NCBI GenBank assembly: GCA_029168955.1
Contig: JAPDOI010000370.1
Location: 124,001-188,000 of the forward strand
DNA length: 64,000 nt
Direction: 5' to 3'
DNA from: Aplectana chamaeleonis
Lineage: Eukaryota; Nematoda; Chromadorea; Rhabditida; Cosmocercidae
Part shown: positions 21,927 through 34,373 of the stretch, piece by piece
How the letters are laid out: every line of letters starts with the position of its first letter
Numbering within the stretch: position 1 is the stretch's first letter
Made by a program: the position numbers and the translations under genes
The notes under the pieces: generated by a model
Database searches by the model: none
Told to the model about the DNA's origin: nothing
Seen by the model: only the letters and a program-made list of their open reading frames with translations

Positions 21927-23206
21927 GCCGACGCGTAATTGTTCGTTGGTTTAGTGTTCCCTCCTAAAGACTTTCGGTAACTAGGGACAAGCTGATTTTT
22001 GAGCTGTCTCTCATGTCTTCCATTGTTTTTTTTATTTACGGCAGGTTCTTCCAAATTTGTACATCTTACGATTGAGTTTGATATGAAATTTTTATTGTTA
22101 TTGAAATGATGTGCACTAAAAAATAGAAAGAGCTGTTGTCCTGGGGGGGGGTATGGAAGTGATTCATCTTACAATTCTGCGAAAGTCAGGGAAAATCAGT
22201 TGAGGTGGGTCAAGTTAGCCTGTATTTTTCCAACTCATGTTCTACAAATAGATCATTTTGATTAAATTCGAATGGATTTTTTAAAGTTTCAAAAGTCAAC
22301 CTACATACATTTTTGATCAGATTCCAGAAGTGAAAATAGTGAGATATTCACGACTCGTGAGTGGGTGGCAAAACCAGAGTGAACGAATAGCAGTTTTTTC
22401 AAGTTCCTCTTATTGCATTCTTACCTTTGCGTAGGGGTAAGTTTTTCAAATTCGAATCTCAGTAAAGGTTTGCCCATCAAATTATTGAATAAATTTTTAC
22501 GTGCCGATAAGCATCTCCATCACCAAGACTATTCGGGAGGACGAGTGACACTACTTCATTTTATGACAGTTTTCTTGAATTTGTTTCGAAATTGTGTCCA
22601 TTTCTCAAAAGATATTCGCTTCTTGCTTCGCGGAATACACAGTCTCGCGTGTTTGTGGTCCCCCACGCTACGCATTCCGAAAGCTTTAAAAGCTCCCCTG
22701 AACACGGAAATATATAAGTTTGTTTAAGAAAGACCCTTCAGAAGCCAGAGGCGATCAGGAACTTAGAATTTCTTCGCATTCCTAAAATCACAATCACGCG
22801 CATTTTTTTTGCGTTCCGCCCCCCCCCCTTTTTTAGGCCTAGTGATGGAATTTACGTGCCGATATCAGATTTCCGAATTTTCGTATTTTATGCTCCTCAT
22901 CCCTGGCTCGAACGTGTTCAGTCCCTTAAAGGCAGAGTCTTGGCAGAGTTTCAATTTTGAGATTTCCCGCTAAGTCGTCGCGAAGGCCACATTCAATCTC
23001 AGTGAACGTGTGAGAACCGGTGGAAAACGGTCTTCTTTGAGTTGTTTTGGGCAGTTACTAAAATTATCCTAATCATTAGCCGTCCATGTTTTTAGCCATC
23101 ACCTGGGCTTTCTTCAACGCGTGCTGTGGGAATTGTCTCTACGGAGCGCAGCAAATGTCGTCAGTGCGGTGTCCCTGCCGCGTTTCGGCGAGACGACCAT
23201 CCACAT
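21927..23206. other. No gene recognised; one solitary TTAA-family end
   Basis: It contains a G9 run near 22142 and a C10 run near 22820. CTTAAAGGCAGAGTC at 22924 resembles the left end of the TTAA family, but no partner is seen. The ORF at 22413-22727 (+) has no recognisable domain. Confidence 0.4.
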
Positions 23207-24656
23207 GGGGGGTGTGCGGAATTTTCTGTTTTCTGCCCATTTTCGACCATTTTTTTCTGTTTCTGTAAAAATAGCGAAAATGGACAGAAAACAGGGAAAA
23301 CGTGAAGCGCGATTTGTAGCAGGATTGCCCTAGAGAAAGGTGGCCGCATTTATTGAAGCTAAGCCAATAGGTTGAGAGTGTATTTCACCCATGCTCTCTG
23401 CAGTTCCCCTACGCTAAACACTCACTTCTATCTCGATGTAGTGGTTATCCATTAGGGCGCAAGTGGCGTGGTGGGACGAAGCGCTGCTGTTCGCTGTACG
23501 CGCTCGGGTTCGATACTCGCAGAGTTATACCAAACCAACCATCCCTCCGGGGTCCTTTAATTGGTAACAGATTTATCAAGTGAGATGAAAACACTCAAGG
23601 AGAAGTCGGCTGACCTTCCGCAAGCCACTAACCAGGCGCGAGACCCACTAAAGCCTCTAAGAATACAACGTGGAATGCGCTGCGCACACCAAGAGGGATT
23701 TAGGAAGCCGATGACTTATCTTTATCTCATGGTGGATACCCTCACTCAGAGGTTTACCATTGACGAATACTGCAGATGGTACGCGATGCAGTCAAATCAC
23801 ACGAAAACTGCAAGGTTACTGTATACTAACACTAATAAGCCTTTAATACTACTTAACGCCCACTGTTCATACCCGCACTGGCGCGTCGTTCGTGTATAAA
23901 TACTTTCGACATATGGGCAGAGATTAAGAATACTCTAGCGCCACCGCTTTGGTAGAACGGGTAAAGTTGGGCCCCAACTGTGTCATGCACGCAAACTATA
24001 AATACGTGTTTTTTTGCAACGCAGATGGTACAGAATCCAGTTAAGTTGAAGCGCCAAGAAATAGAGGGTGAGGCTATGAAGCAGATAATAATTTTGCCAT
24101 AGAGGCACTAGATCCTCTCAACGGTGGAGAAAACGGCGCGTCAGGCCATTCATACCCAAACGACATTGCTGCGCGGTACGGGCGTGACTTTCGGCTCTGA
24201 GGAGTAATACGGTGTTCAAACCAGCAGTTATCCCACAATTAGTGTCAAAATATGTACACTAGGGAAGATAAAGTTCGCTCCGACTGCATCTACGTACTCC
24301 TTGCACAGACATATTGAGCTTCTGACAAAGTAATCAAGCTTTTATTGCCCGGGGAAAGGAAGGTTGGAGGACCATTTGTCCTCTCTTAGCACTCATAATC
24401 TGCATTTCTTGAACGTGTCTATACTTCTTGCTCTGGTCACCTGTTAGGTTTTGACAATTTAACGAGAAACGCATTGATTACTTGAAAAATGTATAAAAAA
24501 TGTTAAGTGCTGTGAAAAATCTCGTGTAGTGTAAACTTAACACTCCTTATTGATTTTTGAAAATTTTCTGTTTTCTGCCCATTTTCGGAGATTTTTTTTC
24601 TGTTTTCTGTCAAACTAGATTTTCTGTTTCCAAACATATTTTTCCGCACATCCCTG
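23207..24656. mobile_element. hAT-like non-autonomous element (tentative)
   Basis: The left end GGGGGGTGTGCGGA and right end TCCGCACATCCCTG are near-inverse and resemble CAGGGNTGTGC hAT tips. The flanks ATCCACAT (23199-23206) and ATTCACAT (24657-24664) agree at 7 of 8 positions, as for an 8-bp hAT target duplication. Both ends carry TTTTCTGTTTTCTGCCCATT in the same orientation. No transposase is visible. A tRNA-like SINE lies inside. Confidence 0.45.
23464..23518 (+). repeat. tRNA-derived SINE head with pol III A and B boxes
   Basis: TGGCGTGGTGG (23464-23474) fits the A-box pattern TGGCNNAGTGG. GGTTCGATACT (23508-23518) fits the B box GGTTCGANNCC. Their 33-bp spacing is within the tRNA range. 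The flanks do not form a good acceptor stem, so this is a SINE head and not a tRNA gene. Confidence 0.5.
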
Positions 24657-24673
24657 ATTCACATGCCGTATAA

Positions 24674-24808
24674 GGAGCCTAATAGATTCCCATCGCTGAA
24701 AAGCGCGGTAGCATGCAATAGAGAAGCATTGATCATGCGACGTCGCACAATCGATTCCTCTCCATTGCATGCTGTGCGTCTTTCAGTGGCGGGAGTCTAT
24801 TGGGCTCC
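24674..24808. mobile_element. 135-bp MITE with TAA flanks (PIF/Harbinger-like)
   Basis: The inverted ends are GGAGCCTAATAGA and TCTATTGGGCTCC. Longer arms include CATCGCTGAAA and GCATGCAAT. TAA lies at 24671-24673 and 24809-24811. A 3-bp TWA target is characteristic of PIF/Harbinger. It is non-coding. Confidence 0.75.
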
Positions 24809-24811
24809 TAA

Positions 24812-25304
24812 GGCCCTAGTTATACACCAGCGGAATGAAAACGTCTCGCGATGACATTGCCGCCGCATGCTGCGTGAATTAGGGACTCGTCTGCAATGTT
24901 GCGTCTTTGGCGTCTTTGACGCAATACTGCAGACAAAAATTTTCCAGGCGTTTTTAATGGTATTTTATCGGTTTTTTCGCTTCTGACACTTTTTACTTGC
25001 AGAATATCACTAATAATCAATTCCTCTCGCCATTACAATGCTCGTTATGTCGTTTTGGTGATGTTTTACCAATTTTAAATCTGAAAAATAATCAGCTGGT
25101 GGAAATTGGCAAATTTCCAACAGGGCAGGTCCCGCAAGGATACAGTATACGGTGCCGCGGCGTGTATAACTGCTCTGTGCGGCCTTCCGGCGCGTTTTTC
25201 TGCGACTACTGTTCCTTTTGGAATGCCTGAGCACAGTTAGGGCGCATATAAGTGATAGTTGTCTTGCTATTTCCGCAGCGTCCCGCCGGTGTATAACTAG
25301 GGCC
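24812..25304. mobile_element. 493-bp MITE with TAA flanks (PIF/Harbinger-like), abutting the previous one
   Basis: The inverted ends are GGCCCTAGTTATACACC and GGTGTATAACTAGGGCC, perfect over 17 bp. TAA lies at 24809-24811 and 25305-25307. The left TAA is shared with the element ending at 24808. There is no transposase in the interior. Confidence 0.8.
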
Positions 25305-25307
25305 TAA

Positions 25308-26319
25308 ATGTCGGAACCTTGCCGTGCTGATCATGCTGTAATACCGTAATTTCTACTTAGAGGCCTTTTTTTAAAGTAAAAGCACATAGGTTACAATACT
25401 TTTTTATGAGCTTCACCTAGTCCAAGTCGACCCATCTAGCCCAAGTTTCGGGAGAGTCAAAATGTGATAGGACCTTGCCTTTGGAAGCAGTGTTTGCGCA
25501 AAATCATGGATTGCGAGTTTATTGTTGGATGTGGGAGGTCAGAGCCTATGGGGACGATTGTGCCAGTTTTTTTTTAAACGAAAACAGAATCGTCTTTGTT
25601 ACATATCATTTTTGACAATGATTGACAGAAGCATGGACATAACAAAGCAAGGAATTGCGTTTTCTCCAAACTTGAATACATATTTGAAAACAGTACAATG
25701 AGGCGAATCGAATGATTTTTTTTTCAGATTTTGGAAATGTATTTCTGAATAGAAACGGCGATTTCACGTCGCCGACGCGTTTTGGGACAAAAATGTGACT
25801 GGTATTGTATTTCTATATTAATTACGCGTGTTCTCTTTCCTTTTCCAAAACAGTAGAAAATGCCCGAATTTCGTGGCAAGCTGTGCGGCCGTTGTAGAGC
25901 TTTCGAAAATTGTTGATTTGCTTCGTCTACGCCAACAATGAGTGTGAGGGAGGGAAGTTCACCGTTATCGTTCGTTGCAGCACGACGCGGTGCCTGGCAA
26001 ATCGGGTTAAGCAGACTGATGACCATTATTGGGTGGCTGGCTATGTTTACCATGTCTTACCTGTGCGTGTGTCTGCAAACAACAAACTAACTGATCCAGA
26101 ACTTGGTTCGCGTCCGTGTTACTCCGTCCTATCGCATCATTAACAGATTCTTGACCGAAAAATCGGTCACACATCACACTTCTTCTATTGATACCACTTC
26201 TAGCCATCCTGCTTTTTAAGTTTTCAGGTGCAACCAGGACTCTGCAATAGTGCTGGTCTGCGCACTTTCAAGTGTGCTCCCTTTTCTCCTTCGATATGTT
26301 GGGCTTTGCTAGACTTTCT
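25308..26319. other. No recognisable gene
   Basis: Overlapping ORFs on both strands at 25724-26207 are the longest, but show no domain. No repeats were noticed. Confidence 0.4.
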
Positions 26320-26470
26320 GTGAGAGAACTGGTAGCAGTAGTACCGCAGCCGTGCCGCAATCGTGCCTCAGCTGCCTCGGCCGGGGCCGCTGATGCACGA
26401 TTGCGGGGCGATTGCGGGGACGCTCAGGCCCAGTCGCGCAATCGCCCCGCAATCGTACCCCAATAGAGCC
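26320..26470. repeat. GC-rich repeat with CCGCAGCCGTGCCGCA motifs
   Basis: The segment from GAGAGAACT through CAGTAGTACCGCAGCCGTG matches, in inverse orientation, the right end of the element at 34244-34373 and its flank. Multiple CGCAATCG and GCCGCA words give a short degenerate tandem pattern. Confidence 0.6.
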
Positions 26471-26580
26471 TCCGTCACAGCTTTTGCGCTGCTGCTGAGC
26501 TTACAATTTGTTTCCGAACCATTTCTGCTATCACCAAGCCATTATTGGCCGCATCTTATTGATTCTCACACTATCTCTAC

Positions 26581-27045
<465 letters not shown>

Positions 27046-27422
27046 CTATCCGAATGAGACTGCTCGCCCATGCGGCCGGTGGGCGTGTTGACCGGCCGCC
27101 GTGAAGGTTTTTTGGATTTGTGATTTGTTTACCACGAATATCAGACGAATCGGGAACTACAGTCTAGTTAGTTGTATTTCAGTCGTGGGTCAGCTCGTCT
27201 GAAAAATGCCTTTGTGAGGCCTAGCACTTCTTCCTGCGACGAGCGACCCGACATAATGCTTGTCGTCTACACCGACCGAAAGTCGATATTGCTGATATGC
27301 ACTGTCGCGATAGCGCGTCGCGGAAAGTAGTCGCGATAGCGCGTCGCGGGAAGTATGCACTAGGTTTGACGTGTGCTCGTTGCGCAGGCTGACCGCGTGG
27401 GTGGAAAGTCTCATTCGGACAG
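27046..27422. mobile_element. TIR element with CTATCCGAATGAGAC ends
   Basis: CTATCCGAATGAGAC (27046-27060) pairs with GTCTCATTCGGACAG (27408-27422), with one mismatch. Weaker matching continues inward (CCCATGCGG and CCGCGTGGG). Inside, a 27-bp unit with TCGCGATAGCGCGTCGCG is duplicated in tandem at about 27305 and 27332. No clear target duplication. Non-coding. Confidence 0.6.
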
Positions 27423-27596
27423 GCAATTATTTCATTGTCCGTACTATATGTATATTCTTATACACATGAACATTACATGCGTCTCAGTATAATTTGTTTA
27501 GGTAATCAATGGGTGTCGCCTCGAAGTGAGAAAATCTTTGGTAAGAGACCAGAGAGTGAATGGACTTGGTATCATCCTAGTGGAGTGAATATTCAA

Positions 27597-28246
27597 CTCC
27601 TCTGCCAACGCGTAGCTAGATGCCTCCGAGGGCGCGGCCTGAAACGCCGCCCCATTCCATGTAGCGAGAATTTAAGGGTATTAGCTACGATAGCTAAAAC
27701 CCGCATATTCTTGTGTCGTTCGAACCACTGTTCTCTCTGACGCTAAACCCGTATATTCTCGCTATAATTTTGTAGCGAGAATCTACGGATTTCGCGACAG
27801 CCTGTGTTGAATTCAATCTCAAACCCGCGTTGGCTACGCGGAACGCAGGGATGCGGTTTGATCAGTATTGGCACAGTCAACCCACAGATAAATTGACAAG
27901 GTGACCCCGTGTCGCTCTCTGCAAGACCTTGCAAGGGATAATTTTGGCTGCTGGGATGCTGCAGGCCGTGAAGAAGAAAAGGCGGTGCGCTCGATCGCAA
28001 CGGGGATCGTCTTTCTAGTACAGATCAAGACTGGGTGGGTCGATCGACCGTGTGCTGCAACGAGAATATGCGGGTGCTGTAGCGAGAATTTACGAAGAAT
28101 ATGCGGGCGCTAGCTAAAATTTCACCAACTGAGGCTAAACTTTCCGTAATTCACGTAAATTCTCGTGTCAAAATTAGACTAGATGCCTCCGAAGCCCTCG
28201 GCATCTCTGGTTTCCGTGTGAGGCATTTAGCTACGCGTTGGCGGAG
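27597..28246. mobile_element. 650-bp TIR element flanked by TCAA
   Basis: The left arm GCCAACGCGTAGCTAGATGC and right arm GCATTTAGCTACGCGTTGGC are inverse. TCAA lies at 27593-27596 and 28247-28250. Inside, TAGCGAGAATTTA and CCCGCATATTCTTG occur several times in both orientations, and recur at 43350-43560. Non-coding. Confidence 0.6.
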
Positions 28247-28344
28247 TCAATGAAGGGAACTTAGAGGAGTAGCGACCTAAGAAGAGCTAACCGTTCGCTT
28301 GCAACACCTAATTGATGTACCGGATTTTCTCTTTTAGAGGTTAA

Positions 28345-29338
28345 TGCTATACTTAATATCCGAATCAATGCTTTTCGGATATCCGACCAGATATTCGAGA
28401 TTCGGATAATCCGATATCCGAAAAAACGCATCATCTGAATCGAACCAAAATCCGGGAAATTTAAAATTGGCATTACCTGAATCGAGTCATTATCCGGAGG
28501 GTCAAAAATTCGGATAAAATCGGATTAAATTCGGATAGAATCGGATAAAATTCGGATAAAACCGGATAATTTTTAGTTGAAATCGGATAAAATCGCACTC
28601 GGCCACGTCCATCGTTGCGGCGCGGAAAAATGGGCGTGGTCAAGTAAGACGGCCAAGTGGCTAGTTATTCAGTGTAGAAGTTTTTTGAATAATTGCTTTG
28701 CATATTTTTTACTACCTAGTTGTCCTGAAAAAACCTGTGTATGGGTCTTTTAGGTGCCTCCCAATGACGATAGAGTAATTGAAGATTTGTTTCCATATTT
28801 TTATTAATATGCATATATGAAGATTGAAGTTTGTATGCGGACATGGTGCAAATGCAATGAAGTACTACTGTTTGTTCAATTATGAATGTTTTCAAAGGCT
28901 TGCCTTGAGTACCTGGTTCATTTTTCACCGTTTTGCCTCAACTTTGGTTCACTGATTTTCGACCAATGGTCACTGATTTTCGACGAGCTAATAATCAAAA
29001 CGTGAGATCTTTCGAATAGAAGCACTGTTTTTGCGGGCGAGAAGCTTAGTTTGCTTTAAGCTTCTTTTTTTAGTCAATCTGGTTGTATATTAATTACTTT
29101 TATGTTTCTGTTCTCGACACTGCATTTGTTTGATTTGTTTGTTATACATACTGTTTTTTTCGACGCACCTTAGCGTGCACCTTAGCTAATAAATAAATAA
29201 ATAAATAACTTTGTTCCAAAAACGTTCGAAGTTATCCGAAATTATTCGACCAGATATCCGTATCCGAATCATTGAAAAATGGCATTATCTGAATCGATCC
29301 ATTATCCGAAGAATTATCTTCGGATAAAAAGTATAGCA
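28345..29338. mobile_element. TIR element with TGCTATACTT ends and ATCCGA-rich interior
   Basis: TGCTATACTT (28345-28354) is inverse to AAGTATAGCA (29329-29338). Both ends lead into runs of ATCCGAAT and CGGATAA words (28354-28590 and 29230-29325), which look like subterminal repeats. An (AATA)n run lies at 29187-29207. No coding content was recognised. Confidence 0.55.
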
Positions 29339-30180
29339 CATGCACTTCTAATCCTCAGCCCTCTGTTTTAGATGTACTTCAATTAGAGGTGTACCTCAAA
29401 TAGAGGGTGGGTTTCTAATTCTCAGAGACCCGTCCTTTTGCTGTACTTCTATGATAGGTTTACTTCTAATATGAGGTGTACTTCTATTTTTTGGCACAAT
29501 TATTCTGAAGTTTCAAAAATTAACTGCTTGCATTTCCGACAGATTTTTAGTATAACACCGAGAATTTGTCTGTATTGGAATCTCAGACAACCACCACAGA
29601 AACGTGGCCAGAGTTGTGGCTTCCACAATAAGGGCAAAACCAGCGCTATCGTAGCAGCACACCGTCTCAGATTTGACTCAAAACTTGTTTGCGGGGGTTA
29701 TTGGGGGTGGTGAAAAAGAATTCGGTGCCCTATTGGCGAATTTCGAACTATTAAGGCAGCTTTTGCCCGCTAAATGGCATATTACTTAGCTTAACCTACA
29801 GTAAACCCCAGCATTGCGGCAAACAGATCCCAGTTTCGTTTTCAGCACCCTAGATTACCCTTCCATACAAGTTTTGAGCTAATCCGATTTCTTTTTCAAA
29901 ACATCCCAAAAAACTCCTGATACCTTTTCGTGAAATATTAGCAAAGCTCATAAGTCAGCGGGGTCAGCGTATCTGCGCGTGGGAAAACCTCTCACTGCCA
30001 TGTTCATGATGCCATTCAAACGGGGAATGACTAAAATTTTACTGAAGCCTAATGACTAAAATTTTACTGAAGCCTTAGATAAGTTTTTGATTCGTATTGT
30101 TTTCTGAATTTTAGCGACTTTTTCTAGCGTCTGTCTTATACGACGTACTCAATGAATGAATGAATGAACTTTTTTGAACC
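29339..30180. repeat. Non-coding region with CACCCC/AATCTGAG family sequence and a 25-bp tandem repeat
   Basis: The segment around 29640-29890 (CTCAGATTTGACTCAAA, GGGGTTATTGGGGGTG, TTCAGCACCC) belongs to the repeat family better seen at 43560-44240. A 25-bp unit is duplicated exactly at 30026-30050 and 30051-30075. An (AATG)n run lies near 30150. Several GTACTTCTAAT-like words occur at 29370-29490. Confidence 0.5.
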
Positions 30181-31435
30181 AACAGCTTGGGGCGTGGTAC
30201 TGCAAAGTTTTACTATAGGTGCACAAGAGATAGTGACAGCACGACTCGTTTCCGCAGATCCGGCCTACGCTTTGTCAACTTTGCTTGTGAGATGGTCATT
30301 CGTTTTTCAAAATCCGATTTGAAGTCAGTGCTCACGATGAGCAAATTGCCCGTTTTTCGCAGGAAAGTAAGCTTTGGGTCCTTCTGGCAATAGTAGGGAT
30401 GGAATGAACTCGAAAAAAAAGCCAGGATCCGGGTGAAAATCTCGTGAACCAGTCGACCTATTGGATCACACCGCCCAAGCCATATGGCAGTTGTTCATAG
30501 CTTCTCTTATCAGAGGAACTGTTGCCGAATTTTCGAATACTCTTTATTCCGGAAAAATGTAAGATCCCAACATGAGCATTCTACTTTCTTATTTTTTCAA
30601 GAATTTCTGGTACACGGAACAGAAAGCAAGGTCACTTACCTAACAATTTTCAAGCTCAAAACAATTTGTTTCTCACAACGTTTGGTTTGACGTTTTGTCC
30701 GCAGTGCGCAAAACACCCAACTGGCAAGACCAAATATTCAAGAGGTTTTTAGGGAGTTTTTTCTTCGGCTTTCAAAAGTTTTATAGAGACTTTTCTCAAT
30801 TATCCTCTACTCCGAGAACCTGCCTACTGAAAAACAGAAATTTAGAATACGGCTTTCTAACGTGGATACAACATCTGAAAAGTTTTGAAAAAAGTCCGCT
30901 TATCCCTGGAAACACACGCGAGAGAATTATGGGACTTCGGCTTGGCACAGAATGTACACATTATAGAATTCAGGTTCATGGAATAGTAAGTGTGATCGAA
31001 TGTGAGTTTGTGCCTTCTCTAGACCCACCGACTTCAGAAGTAACGTCGCTGGTACGGCAGTGAAGAAATTTTTCAGATAACTCGTTCTCAGTCTCCCTCA
31101 AAAACAACAACAGAACAGTTTTCTCGCGCGCTAGACAAACATGGAAATAGGCATTCTCTATTTCGGAACCAAATTTAATCGGGTCCATCGCGTGCATGCG
31201 CACGCGTATGCTGCGTTCATCCACCTCCACTCTCCCCCCCTCTCTCTAACCTCGCTCTGCATCATAGCTTCGTTGGGTGGAGCCATTTACTCCACCAACC
31301 TTCACCCCTGGGCAGGTGAAAAAGGGAACCTTCACCATCGGGAAAACCGGTGACAACCGGTGAAACGCCCCGACAAAGAATCAAAGTGACCCAACATCAT
31401 GCAAGTCATTTTCAAGATTGGGTGGGTGTCACTGC
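30181..31435. other. No recognisable gene
   Basis: Short ORFs only (for example 30695-31063 +), with no known domain. At 31290-31360 there are small repeats of ACCGGTGA and CCTTCACC. Confidence 0.4.
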
Positions 31436-32470
31436 CGGTTTTTCGTCCATAACTTTTTGTGCTTGGAGATAGGCCTCTGGTCAAGGTTGTTTTCGATATT
31501 TCGATGGAATTCTGCGTCGACAGGTGTTTCCAGTTTGGAAAAATATTTTCTCGATCCCTCAGCCTAATTCATTCTACGAAACACCGGTTTTTCGCCTATA
31601 ACTCTTCAGCCGTCTAAGATAGTGGTCTGGTGAAGGTTGTTTTTGAAATTTACGTGAAATTCTGCGTCGAATGACATATTGGGTTCCAAACTTTGCTTGC
31701 TCCATAAGCCAGCCAGGTCGGTGGAGCCGAGCTCCATAGTTATCTCCATAGGGTGCTCTCGCCTATATGTATGGTGAAAGTAGGAGAGGCAGAGTTCTAC
31801 TGGAGCCCACCACGGGGCTCGGCTCCACCGACCTGGCTGACTTATGGGGAAAGCAAAGTTAGGAATCCGATATATCAGTCGACGCAGAATTTTACCTGGA
31901 TTCAAAAACAACCTTCACCAAAACTCTATATTAGACGGTTGAAGAATATTGGGCGAAAAAATCGGTGTTTCGTAAAATGAATTAGGCTGAAGGATGGAGA
32001 AAAGATTTTTCCAAACTTGAAGCACTAGTCGACGCGGAATTCCATCAAGATTCCAAACACAACTTTCACCAGAGGTCTATCTCCGAGCTCAAAAAAGTTA
32101 TGGACGAAAAACCGATGATTTCAGGCAGAAAAATGCACTTTATAAACTGGAATCGGCTGGTAGTAGGGGAACGTTTTTTTCACAACTGAAAACGCTATTC
32201 GATGCAGAATTTTATGGTTATCCCGAAAACAACCCTAACCATAGGGCTATCTTTTAGGGTAAAAAAGTTATGAACGAAAATCTGATAGCTTTTGGTGAAA
32301 GAAACGTTACTTCATAAATTGAAATCGGCTGAGAGATTAGAAACGTATTTTTTTCAAATTGAAAACATTATTCGACGCGAAATTCCATGGAGACTTTGGA
32401 AACAGCTCCGTTCGAAGATTCGTTTTAAAGGGCAAAAATTTTACGAGCGAAGAACGGGTAGTTTTTCAAA
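31436..32470. repeat. Head-to-head arrays of a 150-173 bp repeat around a palindromic centre
   Basis: Two units lie left of the centre on the plus strand (starting near 31436 and 31584). About four lie to the right, inverted, with GTCGACGC-type boxes at about 31879, 32030, 32200 and 32373. Each unit carries CGGTTTTTCGTCCATAAC, AAGGTTGTTTT, ATTCTGCGTCGA and CAGCCTAATTCATT variants. The centre is a palindrome with 44-bp arms (31688-31731 and 31817-31860), containing CAGGTCGGTGGAGCCGAGC. A single extra unit lies at 7083-7290. Confidence 0.75.
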
Positions 32471-32513
32471 AATCGCTTGGAGAAAATTTCTGAAAAATTT
32501 CGACTCCAAGACA

Positions 32514-33066
32514 GCTCAGAGGGGACAGGGTCTCTCCACACACGGAGGGGGGAGCGCGGACGAGATTCATTGCTGATTCACCGCGCGGCGGAACTTTTTA
32601 TCCTACTTCCCCATCATTGGAGCGCGCTTGCCACAAGCTCACGAGATTTCACGGGCTTTCATGTTTTTATTCATTCTCACATGACTTTTTCTTATGTTCC
32701 TGGGTTGTTCCTCTCATTATCATATCTTTGACACTCATTCCAATAACTCTTGTATGTTCTCCTGCCGTTGTACAGCTTGATATTTTTAGAAAATGTAATA
32801 TGGTATTAAAGATCGAGCACCATTTTAGATGTAGTGATGGGATCGTTGCCGCCGACAACCAGTTTGGCTCTGGATTATGAAACATAAAGAAATAGTCATA
32901 TGAGAATCAATAAACACATGAAATGTCATGAAATCTTGCGAGATTGTGGCAAGTGCGCTCCAGCGATGGGGTAATCAGATAAAAAAGTTCCGCCGCGCGC
33001 GTCGCGTCAGCATGAAATCTCGTTCGTGCTCCTCCCTCCGTGTGTAGAGAGACCCTGTCTCAGCTC
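32514..33066. mobile_element. Fold-back element with about 190-bp arms
   Basis: The left arm 32514-32703 and right arm 32880-33066 are inverted copies: GACAGGGTCTCTC, ACACACGGAGG, GCGCGGCGGAACTTTTT, TGGAGCGCGCTTGCCACAA and TCATGTTTTTATT. The 176-bp centre is unique and non-coding. No target duplication was identified. Confidence 0.75.
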
Positions 33067-33514
33067 AAAGGGAAATTTTTCCTATGTAGATCATTTCATT
33101 CAGAATAGTGAATTTTTAAAGAAGGTCATCTAACGAAAAAAAAATTTCAAATTTCATGATTAAAAATAAAAGTATATTGAATGCAAGAAAAAAAGGATTA
33201 AGAAAACATCAAATTTTGGAGTTGCAAGTCTATAGGGAACCTTTACCATTCCCCACTCAGGTATCCTAAACAACCTTCACCTTTCGGACCGCTGTCTCCA
33301 CCTCAACGAACCTATGCTCTGCATAGAGGAACACAGTTGATATCACTCCGGAATAGAGGGTAACTGCCGCGAATCGCGCATGGAGGGCGCACGCTGCCCA
33401 TCGTTCTGTACACTGACAGAAACTTCAAGATATTGACACTACTCACAAACTGGAAAACATATATACTTGTTTGATAGCTCATTTCCTCGAATCAGCAACA
33501 CCAAAAACATCGCC
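33067..33514. other. No recognisable feature
   Basis: AT-rich then ordinary sequence between two inverted-repeat elements. Confidence 0.35.
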
Positions 33515-33996
33515 TTAAAGGCACAGTCCAACCTCAGAATTTTTTCGGTTCTCTGCCTATCTTGAAAACGTTTCAACGCTGATTCCAATGATGTTTTTGG
33601 AATCGCACAAGACCTCCTAGGAACGGAGTTATGGTCTCTCAAAAATTGAGCTAGGGAAGCATGGTGGACGAGTTGTCCGGAGCTTGTAACTTCTGTCAAT
33701 TGCCACCGATGTAGGCGAGCCGACCTGATTAAGGAGAGAGGCTGAGAAGGAAGGGAAGAACGGGGCTACTGCTCGAAAACCATCGCTCATCCTGCCACGG
33801 TTGAGCTCGAAAGATTCTAAAAGGGGCGTGCCAAAGTGGTTTCCGAGTGTGGGCGCCCCTGGGTGGCTTCCACTTATATCTCGCTCATTCGGAAGAATCG
33901 AGAGCTTGCACTTGGCAGGTGTTATATGGGGTGGGTCTACTTCGCATTTATGTGGAAATCGCAGATTTCGCCCCTGAGCTTGGACTGTGCCTTTAA
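33515..33996. mobile_element. TTAA-flanked TIR element (AGGCACAGTCCAA type)
   Basis: TTAA lies at 33515-33518 and 33993-33996. The inverted ends are AGGCACAGTCCAACCTCAG and CTGAGCTTGGACTGTGCCT. Its left half matches the left part of 13310-13929. Its right half matches the start of 58279-58771 in inverse orientation. Minus-strand ORFs through it are not genes. Confidence 0.75.
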
Positions 33997-34243
33997 GCTC
34001 AAAAAAAAAAGATTCTAAACGTTCACGCAACAAATTAGTTCAAAACTTCGTCAGCGTAAACGCTTATAAGTCTTAGGAGGATGAACGTGTCAGTGTTTTC
34101 CTAAGAGAGACAATGAATTTTGAGACAAGGGAGAGACACGCTTTAGTTCAACAGAACTGAAAGGCGAATGGATGAGAAGAGTGGCAAACCGGGTTGAGTG
34201 GATCGATAAATGACATGTCTGGTTTCAGCGGCCCTGTGATTTT

Positions 34244-34373
34244 GCCGCAGTAGTACCGCAATCTTTGCGGCGCTATTGCGGTGTTTGACACAAATGCGAG
34301 GCCACTGCATCGTCATTGCGGTACGATTGCGGCACTATTGAGGGCTGCGGCACGGCTGCGGTACTACTGCGGC
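34244..34373. mobile_element. Palindromic element with GCCGCAGTAGTACCGCA ends
   Basis: The perfect 17-bp inverted repeat is at 34244-34260 and 34357-34373. The interior is rich in TTGCGG and CGCAA words. The right end plus flank (AGTTCTCTCAGAG) is shared inversely with 26320-26380. Confidence 0.65.

Noticed and set aside
33629..34033. 134-residue minus-strand ORF
   Set aside because: Lies across a TTAA-flanked non-coding element and its flank. Other copies of the family do not keep the frame.
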